The notes under the pieces were generated by a model. The model had not been told where the DNA came from, made no database searches, and saw nothing but the letters and a program-made list of their open reading frames with translations. Made by a program: the position numbers and the translations under genes. 64,000 bases of DNA from Roseateles amylovorans (lineage in GTDB: Bacteria > Pseudomonadota > Gammaproteobacteria > Burkholderiales > Burkholderiaceae_C), in NCBI RefSeq assembly GCF_025398155.2, contig NZ_CP104562.2, positions 2,728,001 through 2,792,000 on the forward strand, in the 5' to 3' direction. This document shows, one piece after another, positions 28,032-37,031 of the stretch (positions are counted from its first letter, which is position 1; every line of letters starts with the position of its first letter).

Positions 28032-29663
28032 TCAACGCCGAGCCCCCAAAACCCGAGCCCCCAAAACCCGAGCCGCCACCACTTCCCCCTGGGTGAAGGC
28101 TTCTTCAAACACCGAGTACCCCGCCAGATCGGCGTGCGCGAACTGCAACCGCCCGTGGTCTCGTGTCCGCAGCGCTTCGAGCGGCACCGACCCTCGGAGG
28201 CCGGGATGCGGGATGCTCATCGCATGCCCATACCGCATGAGGTCGACCCGCTGAACCCGTTCCGGCAGATCCGCATGCAGGGGCGCGAGGTCTGCCAGCA
28301 CCTGGGCGGCCCAGCCCCGCCAGTCCTGCGTCAACAGCGCCGACCGTTGATCCAAGCGGAGTGCGCGATAGGCGGTGAGCACCATCGGCCCTCGACTGGG
28401 ATCGAGCGTCTGCTGATTGGCATTGACATAGCCGAGCGCCTCCCCGCCGAAGACGACGTTGTCCCAGGACAGCGGCGCCCCCACGCGCTCCAGGGGCGGC
28501 GCATCCAGCAGCAGATTGGCGACCAGCCAAGGCGCATACCGTATCAGCCGAGCGGCCTCAGTGAGCGCGGCGGGCGGTTGCTCGGGCAACCGAGCCGCGA
28601 TGAACAGGGGCATGGCCATCACCACCTGCGGCGCTTCCCACCGTTCAGCCGCCTGGGTCTGCTCGTTCCAGGCCATGACCTGCACCGAGTGCCGCTCCTC
28701 GCGCACCCGGAGCACGGTGCGCCCTCCGTGGAAGGAATCCGCCAAGGGCGCGGCCAAGCGCTCCGAAAGCCATCCGTTGCCTTGCGGCCAGGTCAGCACC
28801 GATTCCCGCTCCTCCAGGCTCATGAACCCGTGGCGACTGCCGAAGTAGTGCAGTCCCGCCCAAGCGGACACCTGGGTCGCATCGGCGCCGTAGTCGTCGC
28901 GACAGCAGTAGTCGAGGTACCACCGCAGCGGCGGCGCGTTCAGTCCCTGGCTGTCCAGCCAGACCGAGAAGGTCTGTGCATCCAGCGCCTGGTGGGCCGC
29001 CGACCACCCGTGATGGGTGCTGGGCATCGCAAAGCCGACCTCATGCCGAGCCTGCTCCACCAACGCGGCAAACCGGCGGTACTGGTCCTGCGTCTGGGCC
29101 GATTCGGCCGGCGGCAGCAGTCCATCCACCCAGTGGTCTTTCCACCAGAGCCGCTCATGCGGGCTGTGGCAGAGCCACCGTTCGTCGTAGACCCAGCGCC
29201 CCAACTCATGCCGCGCCAGCCCCAGATCCTCCAGCAAGGCCCGTACTTCCGTCGCCTCGGGGCCGGGCGTCGGCAGATAGTGCGCCCCCAACGGACACCG
29301 CAGCCCTTGGGCCTGATCGGCGCCATTCGTGATCCGATGGCCTCGGCTGTTGCCGCCCGGACGATCCTCCAGATCCAGCAGCGCCACGTCCACGCCCTGA
29401 AGCCGCAGCCGCCTCGCGCAGGCCAGCCCGGCGATCCCGGCGCCCAGCACCAGCACCTGCGCACGGCGCGGCGTGCCGGTGACGGCGCTCCACGCCGGCG
29501 GCGCCGCCCGCAGCCGGTGACCTCGCGCAGCATCGGCCCCCACCCAGCCCCCCGGCAGCTCGGCCAGCCGGTCCGCCAGCCGCTGCGCCACCGGACGCGC
29601 TTCGCCCTCGCACGCGGACAGCAAGGGCAGCAGGCCCAGCGCCAAGCAATCCCGGCGGTTCAT
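28032..29663 (-). CDS. FAD-dependent oxidoreductase, exported or lipid-anchored
   Basis: 543 residues. The N-terminus MNRRDCLALGLLPLLSAC is a short signal with twin-Arg and a lipobox-like LSAC, suggesting Tat export or lipoprotein anchoring. A Rossmann FAD fold follows, VLVLGAGIAGLACARRL (~71-87) and DRPGGNSRG, typical of flavin amine oxidase/phytoene-desaturase-like proteins. The substrate is unknown. It starts 26 bp after the spermidine-synthase-like gene, so the two are probably one operon, and an amine or polyamine-derived substrate is a reasonable guess. The C-terminus ends in an ARVLGARVLGA repeat. Confidence 0.85.
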   Translation of the reverse strand: MNRRDCLALGLLPLLSACEGEARPVAQRLADRLAELPGGWVGADAARGHRLRAAPPAWSAVTGTPRRAQVLVLGAGIAGLACARRLRLQGVDVALLDLEDRPGGNSRGHRITNGADQAQGLRCPLGAHYLPTPGPEATEVRALLEDLGLARHELGRWVYDERWLCHSPHERLWWKDHWVDGLLPPAESAQTQDQYRRFAALVEQARHEVGFAMPSTHHGWSAAHQALDAQTFSVWLDSQGLNAPPLRWYLDYCCRDDYGADATQVSAWAGLHYFGSRHGFMSLEERESVLTWPQGNGWLSERLAAPLADSFHGGRTVLRVREERHSVQVMAWNEQTQAAERWEAPQVVMAMPLFIAARLPEQPPAALTEAARLIRYAPWLVANLLLDAPPLERVGAPLSWDNVVFGGEALGYVNANQQTLDPSRGPMVLTAYRALRLDQRSALLTQDWRGWAAQVLADLAPLHADLPERVQRVDLMRYGHAMSIPHPGLRGSVPLEALRTRDHGRLQFAHADLAGYSVFEEAFTQGEVVAARVLGARVLGARR

Positions 29664-29689
29664 GCCCCGCATCGTCGACCTGGGCCCGC

Positions 29690-31321
29690 TCAATGCAACT
29701 TGCCCCATTCGCGTTCGAATTCATGGACCAGCGACTGGTTGGACAGCCGGTTCACCTCCAGCCCCTCGGGCCGGGCCATGTCGGGCGGGAAACTCATCAG
29801 GGCCGGAAAACCGTCCAGGCTGATGAAGCGCAGCCCGGCGGGGAGGGCGCGCGGCATCGCCCAGGGCCGGCGGCTGGCCATCACATAGCCCCACTCCCCA
29901 AAGCTCGGCACATGCGCGTGATACGGCGTGGCGGTCATGCCCACCGACTCGACCGTCTTCACCACCGTCCAGAAGCTGCGCGGCGCCACCAGTGGCGAGG
30001 TCGACTGGATGACCGCATAACCCGATGCGCTCAGGTGCTGGTCGATCAGCGCATAGAAGCTGGCGGTGTAGAGCTTGCCCAGCGCGAAATTGCTGGGGTC
30101 GGGGAAGTCGATGATGATGACGTCGTAGGGCTCGTCATGCTGCTCCAGCCAACCGAACGCGTCCGCATTGACGATCGTCAGCTTGGGGCTGAGCAGCGCC
30201 TCATGGTTGAGTTGACGCAGCAGTGGCATGGTCGAGAACAACCGTGTCATCTGCGGATCCAGCTCCACCAGCGTGATCTGCTGGACCGACGGATAGCGCA
30301 GGACCTCCCGCACGGCCATGCCGTCGCCGCCGCCCAGCACCAGCACCCGACGCGGTGCGCCCTGGGCCGCCATCGCCGGATGCACCAGGGCCTCGTGGTA
30401 GCGGTATTCGTCGCGCGAGTGGAATTGCAGGTTGCCGTTGAGGAACAGGCGCGTGCCGCCTTGACCTTGCGTCACCACGATGCGCTGGTAGTTGCTGCTC
30501 TCCTTGAACAGGATGTGCTCGCCGTAGAAGCGGTCCTCGGCCCAGGTGCTCAACCGGTCGGCCCCGGCCATGCCCAGCGCCAGGATCAGCACGCTGACCG
30601 CGCAGGCCACCGCATGCGAGCGCCAGCCGCGCAGCTCGGCCCTGAACAGCCACAGGGCCCAGATCGCCACCGCCACGTTCAGCAGCCCGAAGAACAGCCC
30701 GGTGCGCACCAGCCCCAGGTAGGGCACGAGCAACAGCGGGAAGGCCAGCGCCACCAGCAGGGCACCGAGATAGTCGAAGGTCAGCACCTGCGAGACCAGC
30801 TCCTTGAGCGCATAACGCTTCTTGAAGTGACGCTTGAGGATGCGCATCACCAGCGGGATCTCCAGTCCCACCAGGGCCCCGACCAGCAGCACCAGCCCAT
30901 ACAGCAGGATGCGGAAGGCCGCGAGTTGTCCCGGTGGCAGCACGCTGTGCACAGTGAACAGCGCGGCCGGCATCAGGCCGCCGATCACGCCGACCAGCAG
31001 TTCCAACCGGAGGAAATGGGCGACCAACTGCCGATCGATGTAGCGCGACAGCCAGGACCCCACCCCCATCGCAAACAAATAGGTGCCGATGATGGTGGAG
31101 AACTGCAGCACCGAGTCGCCCAGCAGGTAGCTGGCCAGCGCGCCGGCGGCGAGTTCATAGACCAACCCGCAGGCGGCAATGACGAACACGCTGGCCAACA
31201 GCAGGATCTCGGGCAGAGACGCCCGCGTGTTTGGTTCGCCATCGCCTGCAGCTTCCTCATAGGAAAGAGCGCTGACGTCGTCAATCAGGCTGGAGTCGCC
31301 CGCAGATGCATTCGAAGACAT
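29690..31321 (-). CDS. Membrane-anchored spermidine synthase-like protein
   Basis: 543 residues. Residues ~32-250 contain seven hydrophobic segments (from PEILLLASVFVIAACGLVYELAAG), and the cytosolic C-terminal half is an aminopropyltransferase/SAM fold: VLVLGGGDGMAVREVLRYP, LVELDPQM, NADAF, and DVIIIDFPDPSNFALGKLY holding the catalytic Asp region. The SAM-binding GGGDG motif is intact. Homologues occur with DUF350 and DUF4178 genes, which are also in this cluster, but the true product is not established. Start ATG 31319-31321; the sequence upstream is the duplicated spacer. Confidence 0.9.
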   Translation of the reverse strand: MSSNASAGDSSLIDDVSALSYEEAAGDGEPNTRASLPEILLLASVFVIAACGLVYELAAGALASYLLGDSVLQFSTIIGTYLFAMGVGSWLSRYIDRQLVAHFLRLELLVGVIGGLMPAALFTVHSVLPPGQLAAFRILLYGLVLLVGALVGLEIPLVMRILKRHFKKRYALKELVSQVLTFDYLGALLVALAFPLLLVPYLGLVRTGLFFGLLNVAVAIWALWLFRAELRGWRSHAVACAVSVLILALGMAGADRLSTWAEDRFYGEHILFKESSNYQRIVVTQGQGGTRLFLNGNLQFHSRDEYRYHEALVHPAMAAQGAPRRVLVLGGGDGMAVREVLRYPSVQQITLVELDPQMTRLFSTMPLLRQLNHEALLSPKLTIVNADAFGWLEQHDEPYDVIIIDFPDPSNFALGKLYTASFYALIDQHLSASGYAVIQSTSPLVAPRSFWTVVKTVESVGMTATPYHAHVPSFGEWGYVMASRRPWAMPRALPAGLRFISLDGFPALMSFPPDMARPEGLEVNRLSNQSLVHEFEREWGKLH

Positions 31322-31388
31322 AACCCCCGAGCATATTGGAAAGTACCCCCCTACCGGCTGACGCCGGCCCCCCAGGGGGCGAGCGCAG

Positions 31389-31922
31389 TGAACTGGCAAA
31401 GCCAGTCCACGCGCTCCGCTTGGCTGGCGGGCTGACGCCCTTGATGTTCTGGCGTGATTCGACTTGGCGGAATGCAGTCCAGGAATGCGGGTACGGCGTG
31501 TGGGGGCGCAGCGAGGGTGCGGGTGCGAGTGCGGCTCCTGAAATTCCACGGAGGCGATTCGCGGCAGAGGGGCGCGCGAGGAATCGTGGGGGAGCTGGGT
31601 GGATGGCGTTGGCGGCAGCGGCCGCCCTCGGAGTGAATGCGGGGCGCCTGAAGCAGTGAACTGGCAAAGCCAGTCCACGCGCTCCGCTTGGCTGGCGGGC
31701 TGACGCCCTTGATGTTCTGGCGTGATTCGACTTGGCGGAATGCAGTCTAGGAATGCGGGTACGGAGTGCGGGGGCGCAGCGAGGGTGCGGGTGCGAGTGC
31801 GGCTCCTGAAGTTCCACGGAGGCGATTCGCGGCAGAGGGGGCGCGTGGAATCGTGGGGGAGCTGGGTGGATGGCGTTGGCGGCAGCGGCCGCCCTCGGAG
31901 TGAATGCGGAGCGCCTGAACGC
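31389..31922 (+). repeat. Tandem duplication of a 267-bp unit
   Basis: GTGAACTGGCAAAGCC starts at 31389 and again at 31656, and the two units match almost base for base to CGCCTGAA. The few differences (for example GTACGGCGTGTG against GTACGGAGTGCG) point to recent duplication. It adds length upstream of the spermidine-synthase-like gene. Confidence 0.9.
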
Positions 31923-31946
31923 AGAGGGCGGCCGCTGCCGCCAACG
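31874..31946. repeat. Perfect 23-bp inverted repeat, 27-base loop
   Basis: Arm 31874-31896 (CGTTGGCGGCAG...CCCTC) is exactly reverse-complemented at 31924-31946. There is no T run, so it is not an intrinsic terminator. It may be a cruciform or an RNA hairpin at the end of the second 267-bp unit. Confidence 0.85.
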
Positions 31947-32124
31947 ATGCTCGGTGAGGGCATGGCGCGGTCTCACTGAGGCAGCGACTTCAACCACGGC
32001 GGCGATGCCAACCACGCCAGCGACGCCAACAACGTCAGCGAAGTTGCCAGCCCCACCCAAGACGCAAACCCCACTGTGATCACCGAAGACATCGATGTCA
32101 ACGATGTCCCCAGCCGCAGCACCC

Positions 32125-33066
32125 TCACATGCCGTTGCTGATCTTGCGCTGCAGCGCCTTGTATTGATCCAGGCGGGGGCCGCCGAGTTCAACGGCGCGT
32201 TGGATGGCTTGGGAGGCCTTGGCGCGATTGCCTTGTTCAAGCATGACCTGCGCCAGGTTGTTCCATGCATCTGGCAGCTCGGGATGGAGGTCCGTCAAGC
32301 GGGCGTAGTGTTTGGCTGCGCCGCCCTTGTCGCCCGCCGCATAGGCGGTGTTGCCGGCGCCCATGAGCAGGACCGGTTCGCCGGGCCAGCGGGTCAACGC
32401 CGTGGCATAGCCCCGACGGGCCGCCGGGGCGTTCAGTCGCTCCAGTGCGCTCAGCGCGGCACCGGTCTGGGCACCGTCCAGCGAGGCCGGGACCTGGTCC
32501 AGCGGCAGCGCCGTCATCGCCCAGTAATCACCGCGCGCCCAGGTGCGCTCGAACACCGGCAGCTCGACTTCCTGGCGGCGCGTCTTGCCGCTGTGCAGCA
32601 GCACCGTACGACGCTCCCGGTCATAACCCACCGCGACGGCGTAGTGCCACACCGGATAGAACTCGAGCGACAGGTTCTGGAACACCACCACCGGATGTCC
32701 CGCCGCCAGTTCCGACAGCAGGGCGTCCAGCCGCGGCGGCAGCGGATAAGCCGGCAGGCCCTGGCGGCGGACCGCCACCAGCATTTCAGTCTGGAGGGAA
32801 CCCTTGCGTCCGGGCAGGAAGACCTGCGGCTTGAGCTGCTCCACGGTCACGCGCTTGCCCGTCGTCTGCAGCAGCATGGCGAGCGCGGCCGGGCCGCATT
32901 CGTAGTCGTCCTGGGCAATGAAGGGCGTGGTCGACGACAAGTCGACGCGGGCCGGCAGGTGCGCCGGCCAATGGGATTCCAGCGCGCTGAACTGAGGCGG
33001 CGTGCTTGCGCAGCCGCCCAGCAACAGGGCGCCGGCCACCGAGAGGGCGGCCAGGGTGAGTTTCAT
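32125..33066 (-). CDS. PA2778-family lipoprotein, C39-like cysteine peptidase with TPRs
   Basis: 313 residues. The signal MKLTLAALSVAGALLLGGC has a lipobox (LLGGC), so a lipoprotein. A C39-like papain-fold domain follows, with the catalytic Cys in DDYECGPAALAMLL (~53-66) and a His in VWHYAVAVGYD (~140-150). Two or three TPR-like helices end the protein (~215-300). Homologues (P. aeruginosa PA2778) pair with PA2779-type proteins, as here. The substrate is unknown. The long upstream frame is ignored because ATG 33064-33066 begins the signal peptide. Confidence 0.9.
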   Translation of the reverse strand: MKLTLAALSVAGALLLGGCASTPPQFSALESHWPAHLPARVDLSSTTPFIAQDDYECGPAALAMLLQTTGKRVTVEQLKPQVFLPGRKGSLQTEMLVAVRRQGLPAYPLPPRLDALLSELAAGHPVVVFQNLSLEFYPVWHYAVAVGYDRERRTVLLHSGKTRRQEVELPVFERTWARGDYWAMTALPLDQVPASLDGAQTGAALSALERLNAPAARRGYATALTRWPGEPVLLMGAGNTAYAAGDKGGAAKHYARLTDLHPELPDAWNNLAQVMLEQGNRAKASQAIQRAVELGGPRLDQYKALQRKISNGM

Positions 33067-33159
33067 GATCAGAGGATCGCAGACCTTGAGACAAGGCATC
33101 GGCTGCGGCTCAGCCGCTGAACCGCAGCCGATCAGCCAACGCCGATCAGCCGATGCCGA

Positions 33160-33573
33160 TCAGCGGATCGAACGGGTGAACGGGAACACCTTGGTGAAGC
33201 CCAGGATGTCGGTGATCAGCAGGATCACGAACACGGTGAAGATGATGCCCAGCACATCACCGCCCGCAGGGGCTTGGGCGATGCGGCCGTCCAGGGCGCG
33301 GATCTCGGCGTCGGACATTGCATCCACGCGCGCCTGCGCGGCGGCCGCGTCCACACCTTCTTGTTGCATGGCTTGGCGCACTTCGGCACGGGCGAAGAAG
33401 GCGTTCACGCGGGCACGGCTGTCCGCCACATCACCGGTAGACGCGGTGCTCTGCACCAGGGTGTCCGTCGGGACGATCTGGGCGCTGGCGTGCATCGGCA
33501 CCGCCATCAGCGAGCAGGACACGATCAACGACGAAGCAATCAGGCGATGAAGACGGGTTTGGGTGCGGCGCAT
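33160..33573 (-). CDS. PA2779-family secreted/membrane protein
   Basis: 137 residues. The signal peptide is ~1-32 (ending AHASAQ-like MHASAQ). A helical region with ARVNAFFARAEVRQAM and DAMSDAEIRALDGRI follows, then one transmembrane segment (~107-124, VLGIIFTVFVILLITDILG). The architecture matches PA2779, always next to PA2778-type peptidases; a substrate or anchor role for that peptidase is plausible but unproven. It lies 93 bp upstream of the peptidase gene on the same strand. Confidence 0.88.
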   Translation of the reverse strand: MRRTQTRLHRLIASSLIVSCSLMAVPMHASAQIVPTDTLVQSTASTGDVADSRARVNAFFARAEVRQAMQQEGVDAAAAQARVDAMSDAEIRALDGRIAQAPAGGDVLGIIFTVFVILLITDILGFTKVFPFTRSIR

Positions 33574-33752
33574 AGGAATGCCATGTGAGAGGAGGTGAAG
33601 GATGCTAGGGGTCCGGATGGCTTTGTTACAAGCGCGATTACTTCAGGTCACAACCATGCCGGTCATGACACAAGGTCCCCGGTGACCCGTGGCGGCGCAG
33701 CGACAGGGCAATCGTGATGCCTGGCAAGGGCGGAGTCCCGGCGCCGATGACC

Positions 33753-34598
33753 TCAGCGTGAGCAGCGGGGCGTGCTGGCGCTGCGCAGGATCCATCGGTC
33801 GGACTTGCGGGCCAGCACGGCCAGCGAGTCCAGCGTGCCGGTGGCGCAGACATCCGGGTCCACTTCGGCGAACTGCTCCAGCTCAATGGTGTTGGCATCG
33901 CGCCAGCGCATGAAGCGGAAGCTCACCGCCCGTTGCTCGGGGCTGAGCTGGAAGCGGTAGCGCTCAACCAGTCGGCCCGCCTCGCGCGCCCAGATCACCA
34001 CGCCGTTGAATTCGACGCCGGGCGAGGCGTGGGTCACCACCAGGTGGCGACCATCCGGCGACGGATGCACATTGCCGTGCATCTCATAGCGCTGGCCATC
34101 GGCACGGGAAATCCAGAGCACTTCGCTGCCAAAGCCCAGCGTGGCGCGGACGATGAAGAACTCGCTGTCCTTGGTCATGCCGTCCAGGCGGAAGTCGATG
34201 TAGGGCGTCGCGCTGTCGCCCGGATCGGGACGCAGGCTGTCGAGCATGACCGGCCGGCCTTGCTGCACATAAAGCATCAGACGCAGGCCATCCCGCTTGG
34301 CCAGGGCGCCGACCTTGCGCAGCACCGTAGCTTCGGCGTCCGCTCGGAAGGCCTCGTCGGACAGGCCGGCAGCGGCCTCGGAGTCCAAGGTCGACGCCTC
34401 TTGCGCATCGGCAGCCGCTGAAGCGGCCTCGGCGGCCTTCTTGGCGGTCGGGCCGGGCTTTCCCCTCGGCGCGATCGCAATCGACGTGGCGAATGCCTCT
34501 GGCGGGATCACGGCCGGACCGATGAGGGCGCAAGCCAACAGCAGGGCCAGCGGCAGTTTCGGGAGCAGGGTGGGGCGAAGCAGGTGCGGACGGCTCAT
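33753..34598 (-). CDS. Unrecognised exported protein
   Basis: 281 residues. The N-terminus has a signal peptide (MSRPHLLRPTLLPKLPLALLLACALIG...AFA, cut near residue 37). An Ala-rich linker is followed by ~180 residues with beta-rich character, containing DGQRYEMHGNVHPSPDGRHLVVTHASPGVEFNGVVIW, which looks like one or two beta-propeller-type blades. Two Cys near the C-terminus (VCATG, TPRCSR) may form a disulfide. I do not recognise a family. ATG 34596-34598 is chosen because it begins the signal peptide. Confidence 0.75.
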   Translation of the reverse strand: MSRPHLLRPTLLPKLPLALLLACALIGPAVIPPEAFATSIAIAPRGKPGPTAKKAAEAASAAADAQEASTLDSEAAAGLSDEAFRADAEATVLRKVGALAKRDGLRLMLYVQQGRPVMLDSLRPDPGDSATPYIDFRLDGMTKDSEFFIVRATLGFGSEVLWISRADGQRYEMHGNVHPSPDGRHLVVTHASPGVEFNGVVIWAREAGRLVERYRFQLSPEQRAVSFRFMRWRDANTIELEQFAEVDPDVCATGTLDSLAVLARKSDRWILRSASTPRCSR

Positions 34599-35109
34599 CG
34601 GGACAGGACAGCGAGAAGGATTCAGAACGGGATCGCGGAGCAGCGGGAGGCAGAAAGCGAACAGCGAACAGCGAACAGCGAACGGAGGACAGCAATCCTC
34701 GATCATCCGAACGGTAGGCGACCGGACGCTGAATGCTGCCGTTCAAAGCGCGGAGAGCCGTGCGAAATCGGCGGAACTGACGGAATTTGCAGCACGTCGG
34801 GTCGTTTCTCGGAACAACCGGCTGGTGGCGCTTTCAGATGTCGTACTGCCGGCCGGGTGCAGACTCGGTCGTGCAGGTCGTGCCGGTCGCACCGCTTGCG
34901 GCGCTGCTGCCATGCGCTCGACCTGGCAGAGCGCGGGCCCGAACGCGTGCCGACGTAGGGCGCGCGAGTCTAGGGGGGTGACGAACGCGCACCAAGCGCC
35001 GTTACGACGCGTCACAAACCGGTGCGTGGCTCAGGCGGCGGCTGGGCGGGATCACGGTGACGCGGCAGCCCGATGCGGGCGGATGGGTGGGTTGCCCCAG
35101 TGCCGAGGA
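34599..35109. other. Intergenic region with heptamer repeat
   Basis: 511 bp without a gene. Between 34657 and 34683 the heptamer GCGAACA is repeated almost four times, about 60 bp upstream of the exported-protein start, where slippage could alter promoter spacing. The rest shows nothing recognisable. Confidence 0.6.
34657..34683 (+). repeat. GCGAACA heptamer repeat
   Basis: Nearly four tandem copies, preceded by AGAAA and followed by GGAGG. It sits upstream of the minus-strand exported-protein gene. Confidence 0.85.
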
Positions 35110-35334
35110 TCAGCCGTGGATCGCCGCTGCCACGATCTGGCCGATCGACAGGCACATCGCGGCCACCACCACCGCCAGCGCCATGTTCTTGTGCTCCACG
35201 ATCTCTTCCCAGAGTTTGTAGGGCGTGAGCTTGTCGATGATGACGAAGCTGATCCAGAACACCAGCACACCGATGACGGCATACAGGATGGACCCCAGCA
35301 CGATGCTGGGCTTGAGCCACTCGAAGCCTTCCAT
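35110..35334 (-). CDS. DUF350 membrane protein
   Basis: 74 residues with two hydrophobic segments: ~9-32 (SIVLGSILYAVIGVLVFWISFVII) and ~51-71 (ALAVVVAAMCLSIGQIVAAAI). KLTPYKLWEEIVEHKNMALA between them is typical of DUF350. These small inner-membrane proteins are of unknown function and usually sit beside DUF4178 and spermidine-synthase-like genes, as here. It lies 81 bp after the DUF4178 gene. Confidence 0.9.
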   Translation of the reverse strand: MEGFEWLKPSIVLGSILYAVIGVLVFWISFVIIDKLTPYKLWEEIVEHKNMALAVVVAAMCLSIGQIVAAAIHG

Positions 35335-35415
35335 GTCGTTCTCCTGCGCGGTTCGCGCTGTTCTCGCTGTTGTCGTTCAAGATGCGGGGCGGGGTGCGGG
35401 GCACCAGGCCCCGCA

Positions 35416-37014
35416 TTATTTGTGCCCGCCGCCGCCGCTGCTGTAGCCGCCGTAGGAGCCGCCGCTGGAGCCGCCGTAGCCGGTACCGCTGCCGCGACTG
35501 TCGCGTTTGCATTGCTGGTATTCGGCACTGGAGGCGCCGTAGGTGTCCTTGAACTTGGCGCAGTCGTCGCTGCTGCAGGCCCGCAGCAACGCAAACACCA
35601 CCACGATCAGCAGCATGCCGATGACGATGTTGCGCAGCAGCTTGCCTTGGTCCATGCCCGACGAGATGTCGCGCTTGATCGCCGGCATGCGGTCTTCCGG
35701 CAGCGCGAAGGCACGCCGGAGTTCGGCCGCGTCGACATTGCGGCCGTAGCTCCAGGTGATCTCGTTGCCGGTCTGCTCGGCGCTGAGCAACTCCAGCCGG
35801 CTGCCGTTTCGCCATTCATAGTCGCGCACCAGGGCCCGTTCCTCCCGGCGCACGCGCCAGTAGAACTCGCCCAGCACATAGGTGACCTTGGCGGTGTAGT
35901 TCCAGCGGCGCTTGAAGGTCTTGCCCTGGTAGTCGACCGAATCGCGCTTGGCGCTGTCCGGCGCGCCGGTGATGGGGCGGACCAGGCTCCAGCCTTCCTC
36001 GGTGTCCACCAGGAAGGCAAAGCCCTCCATCTGGTTGAACAGCAGGTATTCACGCCAGAAGGTCTGCTCGTCCTCGCTGCTTTCCGGAATGTCGCAGCGC
36101 TCCAGGTAGCCGACCACCTGCCAAGGCTTGGTGGCGCCGCCGCTGAGGGCGATCTGGCCGGTGGTGCCCAGCGGAATCTGCGGCTCGCCGCCGTTGTTCT
36201 GCTGGTAGCTGGTCAGGTCGGCGCCCACCCCCTTGGAGATGTCCACCACCGAATGACACTGGCCGCAGACGATCGACTGCGTGTTCTCCAGCCGCGGTTC
36301 CAGTGCGGCGCCGCAGTGGGGGCAGGGCAACGCCTTGGATTTGAGCGTGGCACCGCTTTCGTTGCGCAGCCCGACCATGGACAGGTCGGCCAGACGCACC
36401 GATCGGCCCACCGACCAGGTCGGTGCGGCCGGGTCGCTGTAGTCCAGCGTACCGACCTCGCCCTGCGTGTTGCGCAGGTCGACCACCCAGAAGCTGTTGT
36501 CCAGATGAGGCGGGTGGGGCAGTTCGCCCTCGGCGGCGGCCACGGTGGCGTCGACCTTGGAGGCGACCTGCCACGACTGGCCGGCCAGCAGTTGGCGTCC
36601 GGCGACGTGGACCTGCCCGATCGATGGGGCACGTTCCTTCAGCGGGGCTTCGAAGCTCAGGACGAAGCTGCCGTTGTCCTCGGAAAGCCAGCCGCTTCGT
36701 CCGGTGCCCTCGCCGTTGTCGAACAGCACATGCCATTCATTCCAACTGCCGTCCGCATAGGCCATCTGAACCCGGCCGACGACGGTGAAGGCGGCACCCG
36801 CAAAACGGCCCGCCGCGCCCAATTGGAGCGGCGAGTAATCCTCGAAGAGTTCGGCGCTGGTGCCGATCTTGCGCAGCGCGTCGCCTTCACGCAGGAGCGT
36901 GGAGCGACAGTAGCTGCAGACCGTGCTGGCGGACGCGGCCGAGGCGAACTCGACCGGTGCCCCGCAGTTGGGGCACAGGGCCTGCCAGCGGCGCTGGGGC
37001 GACGGGGTAGCCAA
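35416..37014 (-). CDS. DUF4178 protein with two zinc ribbons
   Basis: 532 residues. Two CxxC zinc-ribbon motifs: CPNCGAPVEF...CSYCRS (~14-36) and CPHCGAALEP...CGQCHS (~229-252). Each is followed by a beta-rich DUF4178 domain (~55-200 and ~270-420, with GSWNEWHVLFDNGEG and FWREYLLFNQMEG). One transmembrane segment (~467-485, NIVIGMLLIVVVFALLRAC) leads to a Gly/Ser/Tyr-rich tail. Function is unknown. It starts 17 bp after the SPFH gene, so both are one transcription unit with DUF350. Confidence 0.9.
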   Translation of the reverse strand: MATPSPQRRWQALCPNCGAPVEFASAASASTVCSYCRSTLLREGDALRKIGTSAELFEDYSPLQLGAAGRFAGAAFTVVGRVQMAYADGSWNEWHVLFDNGEGTGRSGWLSEDNGSFVLSFEAPLKERAPSIGQVHVAGRQLLAGQSWQVASKVDATVAAAEGELPHPPHLDNSFWVVDLRNTQGEVGTLDYSDPAAPTWSVGRSVRLADLSMVGLRNESGATLKSKALPCPHCGAALEPRLENTQSIVCGQCHSVVDISKGVGADLTSYQQNNGGEPQIPLGTTGQIALSGGATKPWQVVGYLERCDIPESSEDEQTFWREYLLFNQMEGFAFLVDTEEGWSLVRPITGAPDSAKRDSVDYQGKTFKRRWNYTAKVTYVLGEFYWRVRREERALVRDYEWRNGSRLELLSAEQTGNEITWSYGRNVDAAELRRAFALPEDRMPAIKRDISSGMDQGKLLRNIVIGMLLIVVVFALLRACSSDDCAKFKDTYGASSAEYQQCKRDSRGSGTGYGGSSGGSYGGYSSGGGGHK

Positions 37015-37031
37015 TCAGGTGTGCTCGGGGA

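Larger units (their letters stand above)
31322..32124. other. Intergenic stretch with direct and inverted repeats
   Basis: About 800 bp with no gene. It contains a GC-rich palindromic element at ~31344-31380, a tandem duplication of 267 bp and a long perfect hairpin; after 31950 I see only short CCAACCACG-like imperfect repeats. Confidence 0.8.
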
